Positions 22,983 through 32,254 of a stretch of DNA of 64,000 bases are shown one piece after another. Positions within the stretch are counted from its first letter, which is position 1. The number at the start of each line of letters is the position of its first letter. The notes under the pieces were generated by a model, which had not been told where the DNA came from, did no database searches, and worked only from the letters and a program-made list of their open reading frames with translations. A program made the translations under genes and the position numbers. The DNA comes from Planctomycetota bacterium (GTDB taxonomy: Bacteria > Planctomycetota > JAJSAM01 > JAJVHW01): the NCBI GenBank assembly GCA_024280885.1, contig JAJRPF010000003.1, positions 1-64,000 of the forward strand. Reading direction: 5' to 3'.

Positions 22983-24332
22983 ATGAGCGCGACAGAGACC
23001 GAGACCACACCGATCGAAAACGCGGAGCCGGACTTCAAGGTCCGCGACCTCTCCTTGTGGGAGTGGGGCCGCAAGGAGATCACGATCGCCGAGTCGGAGA
23101 TGCCCGGCCTGATGTCGCTCCGCGCGCGCTACGGCGACGCGCAGCCGCTCAAGGGCGCGCGCATCGCGGGTTCGCTCCACATGACGATCCAGACCGCGGT
23201 GTTGATCGAGACCCTGACGGCTCTCGGCGCCGAAGTCCGCTGGTGCTCGTGCAATATCTTCAGCACGCAGGATCACGCCGCCGCCGCCATCGCCAAGACC
23301 GGCGTCCCCGTCTTCGCCTGGAAGGGCGAGACCGAAGAGGAGTACTGGTCCTGCACGGAGCAGACGATCCACTGGCCGGGGCCGGACGGCACGAAGATCG
23401 GCCCGAACATGATCCTCGACGACGGCGGCGACCTGACGCTGCGCATGTACGAGAAGTACCCCGAGCTGATGAAAGACGTGCAGGGCATCTCGGAAGAGAC
23501 GACGACCGGTGTGTTGCGCCTCTACCAGATGATGGAGCGCGGTGAGCTCACCGTCCCCGCCATCAACGTCAACGACTCGGTCACCAAGTCGAAGTTCGAC
23601 AACCTCTACGGTTGCCGCGAGTCACTGCTCGACGGCATCAAGCGCGCCACCGACGTGATGATCGCCGGCAAGGTCGCGGTCGTCGCGGGTTACGGCGACG
23701 TTGGCAAGGGCTGCGTGCAGTCGCTGCGCGGACAGGGCGCCCGCGTCATCGTCACCGAGATCGATCCCATCTGCGCGCTGCAGGCCGCGATGGAGAGCTA
23801 CGAGGTCATGACGATGGAAGAGGCCGCCCCGATCGGCGACATCTTCGTCACGACGACGGGCAACAAGGACGTCATCCGCCGCGAGCACATGGACGTGATG
23901 AAGGACCAGGCGATCGTCGGCAACATCGGTCACTTCGACAACGAGATCGATGTCGCATCCGTCTTCGACGACCCGGCGCTCGAGCGCATCGAGATCAAGC
24001 CCCAGGTCGATCAGGTCCGCTGGCCCGACGGCCGCGTGATCACGATTCTGGCCGAAGGCCGTCTGCTCAACCTCGGTTGTGCCACCGGCCACCCGAGCTT
24101 CGTGATGAGCGCCAGCTTCACCAACCAGGTCCTCGCGCAGATCGAGCTCTTCACCAAGGGCGAGAAGTACAAGAACGAGGTCTACACCCTGCCGAAGCAC
24201 CTCGACGAGGAGGTCGCCATGCTCCACCTCGCCAAGCTGAATGTCCGCTTGACCACCCTCAGCCAGGAACAGGCCGACTACATCGGCGTCCCGGTGAAAG
24301 GCCCGTTCAAGCGCGACGAGTATCGTTACTAA
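22983..24332 (+). CDS. ahcY: S-adenosylhomocysteinase
   Basis: 449 aa cytoplasmic NAD-dependent enzyme that splits S-adenosylhomocysteine to adenosine and homocysteine and so keeps methylation running. Clear signatures: [34 protein letters not shown], the NAD-binding [32 protein letters not shown], and the C-terminal [12 protein letters not shown]. Start at ATG 22983, nine bases after GGAG; an ATG at 22974 overlaps the upstream stop but has no spacing for ribosome binding. Co-transcription with the SahR-like gene is almost certain (5-bp gap). A structured terminator region follows the stop. Confidence 0.98.
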   Translation: MSATETETTPIENAEPDFKVRDLSLWEWGRKEITIAESEMPGLMSLRARYGDAQPLKGARIAGSLHMTIQTAVLIETLTALGAEVRWCSCNIFSTQDHAAAAIAKTGVPVFAWKGETEEEYWSCTEQTIHWPGPDGTKIGPNMILDDGGDLTLRMYEKYPELMKDVQGISEETTTGVLRLYQMMERGELTVPAINVNDSVTKSKFDNLYGCRESLLDGIKRATDVMIAGKVAVVAGYGDVGKGCVQSLRGQGARVIVTEIDPICALQAAMESYEVMTMEEAAPIGDIFVTTTGNKDVIRREHMDVMKDQAIVGNIGHFDNEIDVASVFDDPALERIEIKPQVDQVRWPDGRVITILAEGRLLNLGCATGHPSFVMSASFTNQVLAQIELFTKGEKYKNEVYTLPKHLDEEVAMLHLAKLNVRLTTLSQEQADYIGVPVKGPFKRDEYRY

Positions 24333-24876
24333 CGTTCACGCCGGTTGCTCGCGCAACCGACGCGCCCGTTAGTAACGATCGTTCTTTTCTGACCGCGGCG
24401 CGGTCGGCGGGTCGGCTCTCATGCGAGTGCCTGCTCGTCGGCCCGCCTGCGCCGCTGTCGGTCACGCCGCTTGCTGACGCAAGCCACGCGCCCTCCGATT
24501 CTCGGAGTCGTAGTGTTCTCGCGCTGCGCTGCGCCGCGGACCCGACGCGCCCACTACGCGCCTTCGCTTGAGCTTCGGCATCCAACAGCAGTTGCCAGTC
24601 TCTCTCGCTGCGTTCGACGACGAGTATGTCGATTCCATCGGCGGCCCGTCGGTAGGCAATCAGACTGGGACCGACGCTCCAGAACCGAACGCGGTCGTCT
24701 TGGGTGAGGTCTTCGCGGGCATGTCCCACTCCCGGTCGCTCCGCAAGCATCTCGAACGCTGCCTCAAGCTCCCGGAGCACGCGCCCCGCGACATCTGGAC
24801 CGGACGCCGTCGCGACGTAGTCGAGAATGCACCGGAACCCCGTCCGCGCGTGAGGGGTGAGGCGGTAGCCGGACAC
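24307..24876 (-). CDS. parE: ParE-family toxin with unusual C-terminal extension
   Basis: 189 aa. Residues 1-100 are a RelE/ParE toxin: [66 protein letters not shown]. ParE toxins poison DNA gyrase and are neutralised by the partner antitoxin. Family members are about 95-105 aa; here the frame runs on for 90 low-complexity residues through the intergenic palindromes and 26 bp into the 3' end of ahcY. That part is probably not evolved coding sequence: the original stop may have been lost. GTG start overlaps the antitoxin stop (TAGTG), so the pair is translationally coupled. Confidence 0.8.
   Translation of the reverse strand: MSGYRLTPHARTGFRCILDYVATASGPDVAGRVLRELEAAFEMLAERPGVGHAREDLTQDDRVRFWSVGPSLIAYRRAADGIDILVVERSERDWQLLLDAEAQAKARSGRVGSAAQRSARTLRLRESEGAWLASASGVTDSGAGGPTSRHSHESRPADRAAVRKERSLLTGASVARATGVNVSNDTRRA
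24328..24390 (+). terminator. Nested inverted repeats after ahcY, probable terminator
   Basis: The ahcY stop lies in ACTAACG (24328-24334), which pairs with CGTTAGT (24367-24373). Between them is GGTTGC-TCGC-GCAACC (24343-24358). The palindrome AACGATCGTT (24374-24383) follows and then CTTTTCT. The T-run is weak, so Rho-independent ending is likely but not certain. Confidence 0.5.
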
Positions 24877-25148
24877 TACGACTCTGTCGCGGCCGCGATG
24901 CGCTCGCGCAGGACCTCCCGCATCTCCTCGACGACGCCCGGGCCGTCGAGTAGCTCTCCTCGATCCGCTTGCTGAATCCCGACTGCGAGTGCACTTCTCA
25001 GGTTCTCTACGCGTGCCTCGCGAAGACGGTCCTGCTCTACGAGCAGCCGTAGGCTCTCCCGCACGACCTCGCTGTGACTGTTGTAGAGGCCGGAGGCCAC
25101 CTTCTCGCGGACCAGCTTCTCGAGCTCGGGTGTGAGGTTGACGTTCAT
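24876..25148 (-). CDS. parD: ParD-family antitoxin
   Basis: 90 aa. N-terminal MNVNLTPELEKLVREKVASG and YNSHSEVVRESLRLLVEQDR form a ribbon-helix-helix DNA-binding domain that usually represses the toxin-antitoxin promoter; the remaining 45 residues (VENLRSALAVGIQQADRGEL) bind and block the toxin. Start placed at ATG 25148 from the conserved MNVNLTPEL; the frame is open further upstream. It precedes and overlaps the ParE gene, the normal order. Operators would lie in 25149-25200, but no clear dyad was picked out there. Confidence 0.88.
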   Translation of the reverse strand: MNVNLTPELEKLVREKVASGLYNSHSEVVRESLRLLVEQDRLREARVENLRSALAVGIQQADRGELLDGPGVVEEMREVLRERIAAATES

Positions 25149-25292
25149 GCTCCTAGCCTGCGGGGAGAGTTCATCGCAGTCAATCATTAGCAATCCTTGT
25201 TAGGTCTCAGCAGCGGAGACGCAAGACCACAAGAGCGTTCGTTTCTCGACACTCCGCCCCAGGGCCAGCATGTCGCAGCGCCTACGAAGTAC

Positions 25293-25355
25293 GGATCCCG
25301 GATCGACTCTTCGGCCAGTCGCTGACACGGAGTCCGAAGGATCGATTCGGGTTCC
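25293..25355. repeat. Large hairpin, copy 1
   Basis: Arms at 25293-25314 and 25334-25355 pair at 18 of 22 positions around a 19-nt loop. The left arm ends GACTCTTCGG, like copy 2. Confidence 0.7.
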
Positions 25356-25400
25356 GCACTTTGCGGAGTTCCGTAGCTCGCACCTGAGTTGCGAAGTAGT

Positions 25401-25455
25401 GAACCCGGATGAACTCTTCGGCCCACCGGCGCGTCCGAAGAACTCATCCGGGTTC
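25401..25455. repeat. Large hairpin, copy 2
   Basis: Arms at 25401-25421 and 25435-25455 pair at 19 of 21 positions around a 13-nt loop. The left arm starts GAACCCGGATGAACTCTTCGG minus its last base. Its sequence is close to copy 1, so these are two members of a hairpin repeat family. Confidence 0.75.
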
Positions 25456-25586
25456 GGCAGTTCGCGATCGCGTGGCTTCCAGCCTGATCGCCCCTCTGCG
25501 CAGACCCGCATGTTCGCGGTGTGCGCGTCGCGCAGGAGGCAGGGCTCGAAGAGTTCCTCTGGGAGCGGAGAACGTCTGTTGGTGTC

Positions 25587-25895
25587 CTAGCCCAGAGACA
25601 GCGAGTTGTCGAGGAGCCGGATCGGCCCGAACGCCAACCATGTCCACAAGTGGATCAACGCGATCGCTGCGTTGATGCGGAGTATCGGCTTCTTCGCCGG
25701 CTCCGAGCATGCCGCCGCGACGCACAAACCGATCGCGAGCGGCGGCCCGATCGACAGCAGCATCAACCACCTGATGGGCGCTCCCCGAGTCATCGAAACC
25801 ACGGAGGCCCCTAGGACGAACAAGTGGAGAGCCAGGAATAGGGCGGAGATGAGGGTGAGCGTGCCCAGGAGCACACTGCATGTTCTGTCGTTCAT
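25587..25895 (-). CDS. 102-aa membrane protein with three predicted helices
   Basis: MNDRTC then three hydrophobic stretches: SVLLGTLTLISALFLALHLF, WLMLLSIGPPLAIGLCVAAA and IALIHLWTWLAF. The loops carry few charges. No family recognised. ATG at 25895 follows AAAGGGG, an acceptable ribosome site. It stands alone between hairpin repeats and the acetate kinase gene, which is on the same strand and ends 250 bp upstream of it; a dispersed repeat lies in that gap. Confidence 0.5.
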   Translation of the reverse strand: MNDRTCSVLLGTLTLISALFLALHLFVLGASVVSMTRGAPIRWLMLLSIGPPLAIGLCVAAACSEPAKKPILRINAAIALIHLWTWLAFGPIRLLDNSLSLG

Positions 25896-25947
25896 CTTGA
25901 AGTCCCCTTTTCACATGCACGGCACGCCGCGCGGGCGTGACGCCCTC

Positions 25948-25980
25948 GCGGGAATACTGTGCCGGGCTCGCTTTTCTCAC
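25948..25980 (+). repeat. Dispersed GGGAATACTG repeat, copy 1
   Basis: Contains GGGAATACTGTGCCGGGCTC followed by GCTTTTCTCAC. Closely related sequences occur at 27648-27708 and, inverted, at 27878-27912. All lie between genes. Confidence 0.75.
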
Positions 25981-26144
25981 ACTTCGGATCGCACACGATC
26001 TGGCCGATCGAGGGCCTCGGGGCGTCGGCGATCGCCCCCGGCGCAACAAGCTACTCGGTCTCAGGTGCCCCGAGTGCTGTCGAGTGATCGTCGTCCCCGA
26101 CGGACGCGCGCGGTCCGCCGCAGGCGGCTCAGACAGCGCGAGGG

Positions 26145-27392
26145 TCACCGGGGGCGGGGCAGGCCGCTCACCACCCGCACCGTGTCGCGGGCGATGAGAA
26201 GTTCTTCGTTCGTCGGGATCACGAATGCGCGGATGGACGCGTCGTCTGTCGTGATCTCGCCCAGCTCACCGCCGCTCATCCGGCTGTTGCGCTCGGCGTC
26301 GACGATCAGTCCCAGGCGATCGAGCCCCACGCAGATCCGGCGCCTGATCTCCGGCGAGTTCTCGCCGATGCCACCGGTGAAGACGATGGCGTCCGCGCCA
26401 CTCATCGCAGCGAAGTACGCGCCGATGTACTTGCGGACGCGGTAGCAGAAAATGTCGATCGCGAGCCGAGCTCTCCGGTCCTGGTTCTCCGCCTCCTCCT
26501 CGAGCAGTTCGCGCATGTCGTCCGTGAGGCCGGAGATGCCGAGTAGGCCCGAGTTCTTGTTGAGCATCTGGTCGAGTTCGGCGAGGGACATGCCCTCCTT
26601 GTGCGAGAGGTACTCCAGCACGGACGCGTCGATGTCTCCGGCTCGCGTCGACATGAGCAGGCCAGCTTGAGGCGTGAACCCCATGGATGTGTCGATCGAC
26701 TTCCCCGACTGGATCGCGCATGCCGACGCGCCGTTGCCGAGATGTAGCGTGATGATGTTCACGTCATCGCGCTCGATCTCGAGCATCCGTCGGTAGCGGA
26801 ACGCGACGTAGCGATGCGAGGTGCCGTGAAACCCGTAGCGGCGAATCTTGTGGCGGCGGTAGTGCTGGTAGGGGATGCCGTAGAGGTACGCTTGCTCGGG
26901 CATGGTTGCGTGAAACGCGGTGTCGAAGACCGCGACCTGCGGCACTCCGGTACCGAGCAGCTCTCGGGCGGCGCGGATGCCGCGTAGGTTGGCCGGGTTG
27001 TGGAGCGGGGCGAGTTCGATGCACTCCTCGACGCCGTCGATCACCTTCTCGTCGATCCGGACCGACTCCTGGAAACGCTCGCCTCCGTGCGCAACGCGAT
27101 GGCCGACGGCGTCGATGTCTCCGATCGCCTGAATGCCCTCGATCCCCGAGTCAGGAGCGACCACCCACCGCAGGACGAAATCGATGGCGGCGCGGTGGTC
27201 CCGCAGCGGCGCGTCCATGCGGACGCGCTGTGCGCCCGCCACCGTGATCGTGATGAGCGAATGACTCCCTATCCGCTCGATCAACCCCTTCGCCAGACAG
27301 CGATCATCATCGGCGGCGATGCGCGCGGCATCCGTATCGATGATCTGAAATTTGAGGGTCGCGGATCCGCAATTGAGGACGAGGACGTGCAT
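26145..27392 (-). CDS. ackA: Acetate kinase
   Basis: 415 aa, near the usual 400. Interconverts acetyl phosphate plus ADP with acetate plus ATP in the cytoplasm. ASKHA-fold signatures are clear: [14 protein letters not shown] at the N-terminus, [59 protein letters not shown], and [18 protein letters not shown] of most enzymes is STRAGD here. ATG at 27392 follows GGAGG with short spacing; an upstream extension of the frame has no support. No phosphotransacetylase gene is adjacent. Confidence 0.96.
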   Translation of the reverse strand: MHVLVLNCGSATLKFQIIDTDAARIAADDDRCLAKGLIERIGSHSLITITVAGAQRVRMDAPLRDHRAAIDFVLRWVVAPDSGIEGIQAIGDIDAVGHRVAHGGERFQESVRIDEKVIDGVEECIELAPLHNPANLRGIRAARELLGTGVPQVAVFDTAFHATMPEQAYLYGIPYQHYRRHKIRRYGFHGTSHRYVAFRYRRMLEIERDDVNIITLHLGNGASACAIQSGKSIDTSMGFTPQAGLLMSTRAGDIDASVLEYLSHKEGMSLAELDQMLNKNSGLLGISGLTDDMRELLEEEAENQDRRARLAIDIFCYRVRKYIGAYFAAMSGADAIVFTGGIGENSPEIRRRICVGLDRLGLIVDAERNSRMSGGELGEITTDDASIRAFVIPTNEELLIARDTVRVVSGLPRPR

Positions 27393-27647
27393 GGGGCCTC
27401 CAGCGACGGATCGTCGACCGGCGCCCGGGCGATATGAAACTATCCACGTCGAGAAAACAGTCCGCGGCGTAGAACGACACGACAAGCGAGATCTGACGTC
27501 CTGAACCGCTACGCTCGCACCACGGAGGTGGTGAGCGTGGCGGGAGGGCCGGTTCTGGGTATCGGAAGCGCAATCGGCGGCGCTGTTCTCGGCTTCCTCG
27601 CCAGCATGGTGGTGAGCTCCGACGCGGCGCAGAGTGATGCCGAGACG

Positions 27648-27708
27648 GCGGGCATACTGTGCCGCGGGAATACTGCGGGGAATACTGAGCCGGGCTCGTT
27701 TTTTTCAC
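27648..27708 (+). repeat. Dispersed GGGAATACTG repeat, copy 2, terminator-like
   Basis: The core is iterated: GCATACTG, GGGAATACTG and GGGAATACTG in succession. It ends GAGC-CGG-GCTC-G followed by seven T and CACC. A short GC hairpin followed by a T-run would serve as a Rho-independent terminator for plus-strand transcription. Confidence 0.65.
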
Positions 27709-27877
27709 CTACCCATCTCCCCGAACGAGACCTCGAGAAGCGTGTCTGGCCTATGAGCAATCGTCTCGCTGTCTGCACTGACGAAGTTCTGCATGCACTG
27801 CGTCGCGTGCGGCAGACGGGGCCTGAATCGGGTGCAAGGCGGGGAGGCGCGCGCGCCAGCATCGGCCTTCATCGTGG

Positions 27878-27912
27878 GGTGAGAAAGACGAGCCCGGCAC
27901 GGTATTCTAGCG
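27878..27912 (-). repeat. Dispersed GGGAATACTG repeat, copy 3 (inverted)
   Basis: Reverse orientation of copies 1 and 2 (GAGAAAGACGAGCCCGGCAC on the plus strand). It lies 57 bp past the stop of the propeller gene and in that gene's sense direction, where a terminator would be expected. Confidence 0.65.
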
Positions 27913-27968
27913 TGAGCGCTCGTCGCGCGACAGCGACTCTGTTGATTGAACTCATGTCGGCCTGCCGC

Positions 27969-29909
27969 TCACGGAGTGTCGATGATCCAGATCCCGCGTC
28001 CGCGCGTCCCTGCGTAGACGTGATCGTCCGCCACGGTGACAGACCGCACGTTGTCACTACTCAGCGCGGTACCGAGTTGCACCCACGTGCTTCCACCGTT
28101 GGTTGAGTACCGCACGCCGGCATCTGTCGCAGCGTACAAGTGGTGGGGCGTGGACGTCGTGTCGAGGTAAAGATCGTGAATCGTCGCGGTTGTGAGGCCC
28201 TTCTGTGACCACGTGGTTCCGCCGTCGACGGACGACCAGACTCCGGCGCCCGCCGTGCCGACGAAGATCGTTGATCCGCTCGCTCCGTCCAGCTCAAGTG
28301 AGATCACCGGCTTGGTGATACTCCCGGCCGCGGTGTCGGACCATGTACTTCCACCGTCGGTCGACAGCGCGACCATCCCGGTTGTCTCATCGAAGGGGTC
28401 CGTCGAACCAGCCGCCCACAGTTCTTCCGGCGTGGCGTCGCGGATCGCCACCGCATGGATGAAATACGAGTCGACACCGCGACTGAGCGGCGAGCGCTCC
28501 GACCACACGCCGGTCGAAGCATCTCGAACGTAGACGAAGTTGACATCGACGGTCACGCCAACTGGATAGAGCGCAAGCATGGCGCGATCGGCATCGGCGG
28601 AACTCGTGACGAAGTCGAAGCACCAGAACGGATTCGGCCAGTCCAACTGAGCACTCGTCCACGTTGAGCCGCCGTCGGCCGTACTCAGAATGTAGGACTT
28701 GCGATAGGGCCCTGACGAAACGACGTCGAGGCGATCGCCGTCCGTTGCATCCGGGCTCACATGCTGTGGTTGCCGGTACTCCGGTGATCCCAGGTCGATC
28801 GCGCTCCACGTACCGCTCGAGTCGCGCTCTACGACTCGCCAGTTTCCGCCGTGCCCGTCGGTGACGACTCCGTAGACGGAGTCAGAACTACCGCCTCCCG
28901 GAGCCAGCGAGTGGCAATCGGCCCCGCCGACAGCGGTTGCCGAGTTCCACGTCGCCCCGCCGTCGGTCGACCGGATGATCTCGCCGCTCGTCGTCGAAGC
29001 AACAAGGCTCCCGCCCGGTTCCGCGAGACTCTTCGAAGGGGTGGCGACAGACTGAGTCCACGTCGCTCCGCTGTCCGTTGACGCGTAGATCCCTGATGTC
29101 GTCACTGCATGGATGCGGCCCGAGGTCTCGACGATCTGGTGTACGAACGTCGCCGGGACGCCGGTAGACGCAGACCACGTTTCTCCGGCGTCAGTCGACC
29201 GGAACACGCCGTCCCAACAGCCGATCAACACGATCGAGGGGTTCCCGCTTGTGATCTGCGACGCCGTGATCACCGGGTCGCGTACGTGCGTCATCCCCGT
29301 GAGCTTCAGCGAGTAGAGAGTCCCGCCGTTGACCGTCTTGTACGCGCCGAGCTCCGTACCGACGATCAGTTGGTTGGGGTCCGTCGGGTGCATCGCCAAT
29401 GAGCGCACAACGGCTGGCCCGACCCCCGCGGTCTGCTGAATCCAAGTGGAGCCACCGTCGACGCTCTTCCACACTCCGACGTCAGTGCCAAGATACGCAT
29501 GTCCCAGGGCGCCAGGGTGAAACGCGACGTCGTTGACGATTCCGAAGTTTCCGGCGACGGTCGCCCACGTGGCCCCGCCATCCGTCGTTCGCAACAACTG
29601 GTCCCCGCTGCCAGCAAGTGCACGCAGCGGCATCAGAGAGTCGAACGCGAGTGCGTGGAAATGCTCGATCGCGAAGCCAGCACTTGCCGATGACCAAGTC
29701 GACGCGGCATCCGCGGACTTCTGCAATCCCGCGGATGCCGTCGCCGCCCACAAATCACCCGTCGGCGACACTCGCAACTCGTTTGCAAGCGACCCCCAAG
29801 ACGACTCGCGCGTCCAGTCGGTCGCGTGCGCCCACGACGGCAAGATCACGGCTCCGAGCGCAACGCAGGCAATCACGCCCCTGTGCCAGCACTTGGCGGT
29901 GTACTTCAT
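27969..29909 (-). CDS. Secreted beta-propeller protein with Asp-box (BNR/sortilin-like) repeats
   Basis: 646 aa. Signal peptide MKYTAKCWHRGVIACVALGA ends near HATDW. The body repeats the Asp-box S/T-x-D-x-G-x-T-W many times (RTTDGGATW, KSVDGGSTW, RSTDAGETW, ASTDSGATW and others), the mark of sialidase/sortilin/Ycf48-type propellers. No sialidase catalytic Arg triad was recognised, so it is more likely a binding or structural exported protein. ATG at 29909 follows GGGAGGACGGA. The frame is open further upstream only because it runs into the parE relic. Repeat copy 3 beyond the stop may end its transcript. Confidence 0.85.
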   Translation of the reverse strand: MKYTAKCWHRGVIACVALGAVILPSWAHATDWTRESSWGSLANELRVSPTGDLWAATASAGLQKSADAASTWSSASAGFAIEHFHALAFDSLMPLRALAGSGDQLLRTTDGGATWATVAGNFGIVNDVAFHPGALGHAYLGTDVGVWKSVDGGSTWIQQTAGVGPAVVRSLAMHPTDPNQLIVGTELGAYKTVNGGTLYSLKLTGMTHVRDPVITASQITSGNPSIVLIGCWDGVFRSTDAGETWSASTGVPATFVHQIVETSGRIHAVTTSGIYASTDSGATWTQSVATPSKSLAEPGGSLVASTTSGEIIRSTDGGATWNSATAVGGADCHSLAPGGGSSDSVYGVVTDGHGGNWRVVERDSSGTWSAIDLGSPEYRQPQHVSPDATDGDRLDVVSSGPYRKSYILSTADGGSTWTSAQLDWPNPFWCFDFVTSSADADRAMLALYPVGVTVDVNFVYVRDASTGVWSERSPLSRGVDSYFIHAVAIRDATPEELWAAGSTDPFDETTGMVALSTDGGSTWSDTAAGSITKPVISLELDGASGSTIFVGTAGAGVWSSVDGGTTWSQKGLTTATIHDLYLDTTSTPHHLYAATDAGVRYSTNGGSTWVQLGTALSSDNVRSVTVADDHVYAGTRGRGIWIIDTP

Positions 29910-29954
29910 TCCGTCCTCCCTGCGAGTGGGTGAGCCACCCGATTGTTCAAGAGG

Positions 29955-30193
29955 GCATCCAGCAGGCGTTGCGAGTCTCTCTCGCTGCGTTCGATGGATT
30001 CCATCGGCGGCCCGTCGGTCGGCAATCAGGCTCGGACGGACGCTCCAGAACCGAACGCGTTCGTCTTGGGTGAGGTCTTCGCGGGCGTGCCCCAGTCCCA
30101 GTCGCTCCGCAAGCATCTCGAACGCTGCCTCAACCTCTCGGAGCATGCGCCCGGCGACGTGTGGACCGAACGCCGTGTCAACGTAGTATTGCG
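29955..30193 (-). pseudogene. Decayed second copy of the parE toxin gene
   Basis: Aligns with 24572-24832 at roughly 85 percent by eye. Recognisable peptide pieces are [39 protein letters not shown]. It lacks the N-terminal 25 residues and about 11 bases after the ADGI codons, which shifts the frame and removes the [12 protein letters not shown] end. No ParD gene lies beside it. A toxin relic without antitoxin is expected to be inactive. Confidence 0.8.
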
Positions 30194-30372
30194 AGGATCG
30201 TATCGCACGTGGTGTCCATGACGGCCGTCATGGGTTTCCGTTCGCGAGCAACAAGTTCGGTCGGTGGGCGAATGAGCGGGTGGCCGCCCAGGCGACGTGC
30301 GGGTACAGTCTGCGAACGTCGAGCGCCCTGTGGCCTCAGCGCGCTCAGTATCAATCGGGAGGGACACGAACC

Positions 30373-30513
30373 ATGGCCCAAGGCGACGAAGTATTCTTCG
30401 GTCTGAACAAGAACGGCGTCGTTCTGTTCATCATCCTACTGCTCATTTGCCTGCCGCTGTGCTGGATCCCGTTCATCGTGGACTCCATGAAGGCTGCCAA
30501 CAAGAAGCCGTAG
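30373..30513 (+). CDS. 46-aa single-pass membrane protein
   Basis: MAQGDEVFFGLNKNGVVLFI with helix VVLFIILLLICLPLCWIPFIV and a C-terminal DSMKAANKKP. ATG at 30373 follows GGGAGGGACACGAACC. The charge pattern puts the Lys-rich tail in the cytoplasm. It resembles small membrane proteins common in planctomycetes, but no named family is claimed. A DUF2752 membrane protein gene starts 8 bp after its stop, so the two are probably co-transcribed. Confidence 0.6.
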   Translation: MAQGDEVFFGLNKNGVVLFIILLLICLPLCWIPFIVDSMKAANKKP

Positions 30514-30520
30514 TTCTCGC

Positions 30521-30934
30521 GTGACTCCTCGTTCGGCGCGATGCGTGGCCCTCCCTCGCGGGTTGGGCAACCGCCTGCTTGGCGCCGTGGCCGCTTTCGG
30601 CGCGTGTTTTTACGTCGCGTGGAACGTCGTGTGGATCACTGGCGGGCACGTGCCGCCTTCGATTCTGCAAGCCTTCACCGGGTGGCCTGTGGCCACGACC
30701 GGCATGACGCGTAGCGTGAAGGCAGCGCTGCGCGGGGACATCGCGGCGAGCATCTCGTGGAACGCATTCACCGTACCGGTCTGCGCCCTTCTCTGCGCGA
30801 CGGCGGTCGTCCTGGCCCGGCGACGCTCGGCTGGCCGCTCGCTCGTGATGCCAGCCTCGCTGGCTCGCATTTGGATGCTCGTCCTCGCCGCCGCTTGGGT
30901 CGTGAAACTTGCGCAAGGACACCTGTGGTGGTGA
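30521..30934 (+). CDS. DUF2752 membrane protein
   Basis: 137 aa with three predicted helices (LLGAVAAFGACFYVAWNVVW, AFTVPVCALLCATAVVL, LARIWMLVLAAAWVV). The middle part FTGWPVATTGMTRSVKAALRGDIAASISWNAF follows the DUF2752 pattern CPxxGxTRxxxxxxxGDxxxAxxxNP, though the first Cys is replaced (W-P). Function of the family is unknown. GTG start at 30521; an unusual start but the only one giving the full N-terminal helix. Confidence 0.6.
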   Translation: MTPRSARCVALPRGLGNRLLGAVAAFGACFYVAWNVVWITGGHVPPSILQAFTGWPVATTGMTRSVKAALRGDIAASISWNAFTVPVCALLCATAVVLARRRSAGRSLVMPASLARIWMLVLAAAWVVKLAQGHLWW

Positions 30935-31111
30935 GTGCCGAGGCATGCCGTGCCAGGCCTACCGTTCCAGACGCAATTCGTCGGTCGCTGGGGTTCAAGG
31001 AACTTGTCGGGCTCGTCGGCCCTTGCAGCGAAGTGCCCGATGTCGCCTTCGCTCGTCTCTGCTGACAGCCCCACTATCGGCGGTGGGCGGAGCGGTCGGG
31101 GAGGAGGAGCA

Positions 31112-32254
31112 TTGGCGAAGGCACGAACTCAGGGTCCACGTCGGGCAGCGTCAGGCGTCCTCTTGTGCGCGTTACTGATCGTCAGTGCGTGTGGCGAAGA
31201 TCCGGATCCGTCCACGCCTCCCGCGGCGGCGGTGGTCGTCGCGGAGAAGGCTGCTCCGGCCGTGACCGGCGCGCTGGCGGAGAGCCCCGCGGAGAGCCCC
31301 GCCGAGGCGCCACCGCAGACATCCGAGGATCGGCAATCGGTGCAATCGGTGCCGCCTTTCGCAACCGTGGACGAGATCGCTGGGCGCGTGACGATGGTCC
31401 GCACGCTCGAGCAATCCGGAGAGCCCACGGAACTGAAGCCGGGGACCGAACTCCAGGCGCGTGACTTCATCCGCTTGCGGAGTGACGACGCTCTCGTGTC
31501 GCTGACGTTCGCGTCCGGCGCACGCTTGCACATGCGCGGCGTCGGCTCGTTCGGCACGCTTTTCCCTGACGCCGAACTGACGCGAGTGTGGCTGGTCGAC
31601 GGAACACTCGAGGCCGAGGATCCGGGGCGAACAGCGCTCGAGATAGGCACTCCGTACGACGCTGCCCTGACCCTCCTCGGAGCATCGGCACGAATGAAAC
31701 TGGTCCCCGGTAAGACGCTCACCATCGAGCGCCGCGCTCCGGGACAGGCAACGGTGACGACCGAAGAGGCGAGTATCGAACTCGGCGAAGAGCCGTGGCT
31801 CGGCTCGGCGAGGGATCACGCCCGCCTGCGCGAGTGCTCCGGAGACGTGGTCATCCGGCGAGGCGAGCTCACGAAGCCGGCCAAGACGGGCGACCGACTC
31901 GACCAGGGCGACCGCGTCGTAGTCGACGGAGACGATGCACGGGCGCGGGTCGAGTTTCCGGACGGGTGCCGGATGACACTCGTCGGTCGAAGCGCGCTGC
32001 AACTTGTCCTAGCCGACGTCAACGGTCGCCGAGTTCACCTTCTCGGCGGAGTGCTTGAGCAGATCGCCGCGCGAGGCGTGGCCCTGGAGATCCAGACCCA
32101 CGCCGCTTCGCTCGTGCTGCAGCGCGCGCGCGCCACCGCCGAAGTCCGCGCGGACGGCAGTGTGGAGTTCCGGAAGATCGACGGCCAGTACACGAAGGTG
32201 TGGGCGAACGGCAAACAAGGCAGCATCACGGACGGACGCTGGACCTCCGAGTGA
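31112..32254 (+). CDS. FecR-domain lipoprotein
   Basis: 380 aa. Starts at TTG 31112 after a strong GAGGAGGAG. A lipobox (LLIVSAC) near residue 24 predicts lipid attachment; a Pro/Ala/Glu-rich spacer follows. Two FecR-like segments are visible: GRVTMVRTLEQSGEPTELKP with DFIRLRSDDALVSLTF, and a second from CSGDVVIRRGELTKPAKTGD with QGDRVVVDGDDARARVEF to about residue 375. FecR domains sit outside the inner membrane and pass signals to ECF sigma factors. The next gene is such a sigma factor, 240 bp downstream on the same strand, which suggests a working pair. Confidence 0.8.
   Translation: MAKARTQGPRRAASGVLLCALLIVSACGEDPDPSTPPAAAVVVAEKAAPAVTGALAESPAESPAEAPPQTSEDRQSVQSVPPFATVDEIAGRVTMVRTLEQSGEPTELKPGTELQARDFIRLRSDDALVSLTFASGARLHMRGVGSFGTLFPDAELTRVWLVDGTLEAEDPGRTALEIGTPYDAALTLLGASARMKLVPGKTLTIERRAPGQATVTTEEASIELGEEPWLGSARDHARLRECSGDVVIRRGELTKPAKTGDRLDQGDRVVVDGDDARARVEFPDGCRMTLVGRSALQLVLADVNGRRVHLLGGVLEQIAARGVALEIQTHAASLVLQRARATAEVRADGSVEFRKIDGQYTKVWANGKQGSITDGRWTSE

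Larger units (their letters stand above)
25149..25586. other. Gene-free segment with two related hairpins
   Basis: No convincing gene. The segment upstream of parD holds two large inverted repeats of similar sequence (25293-25355 and 25401-25455). Open frames crossing it repeat short peptides because of these repeats and show no family resemblance. Confidence 0.6.
27393..27968. other. Intergenic segment; possible remnant of a small membrane protein
   Basis: No firm gene. A plus-strand frame from GTG 27537, seven bases after GGAGG, encodes [20 protein letters not shown], a glycine-zipper-like helix, then runs into dispersed repeat copy 2 and degenerates. It may be a small membrane protein cut short by the repeat. 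Repeat copies 2 and 3 fill much of the rest. Confidence 0.35.
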
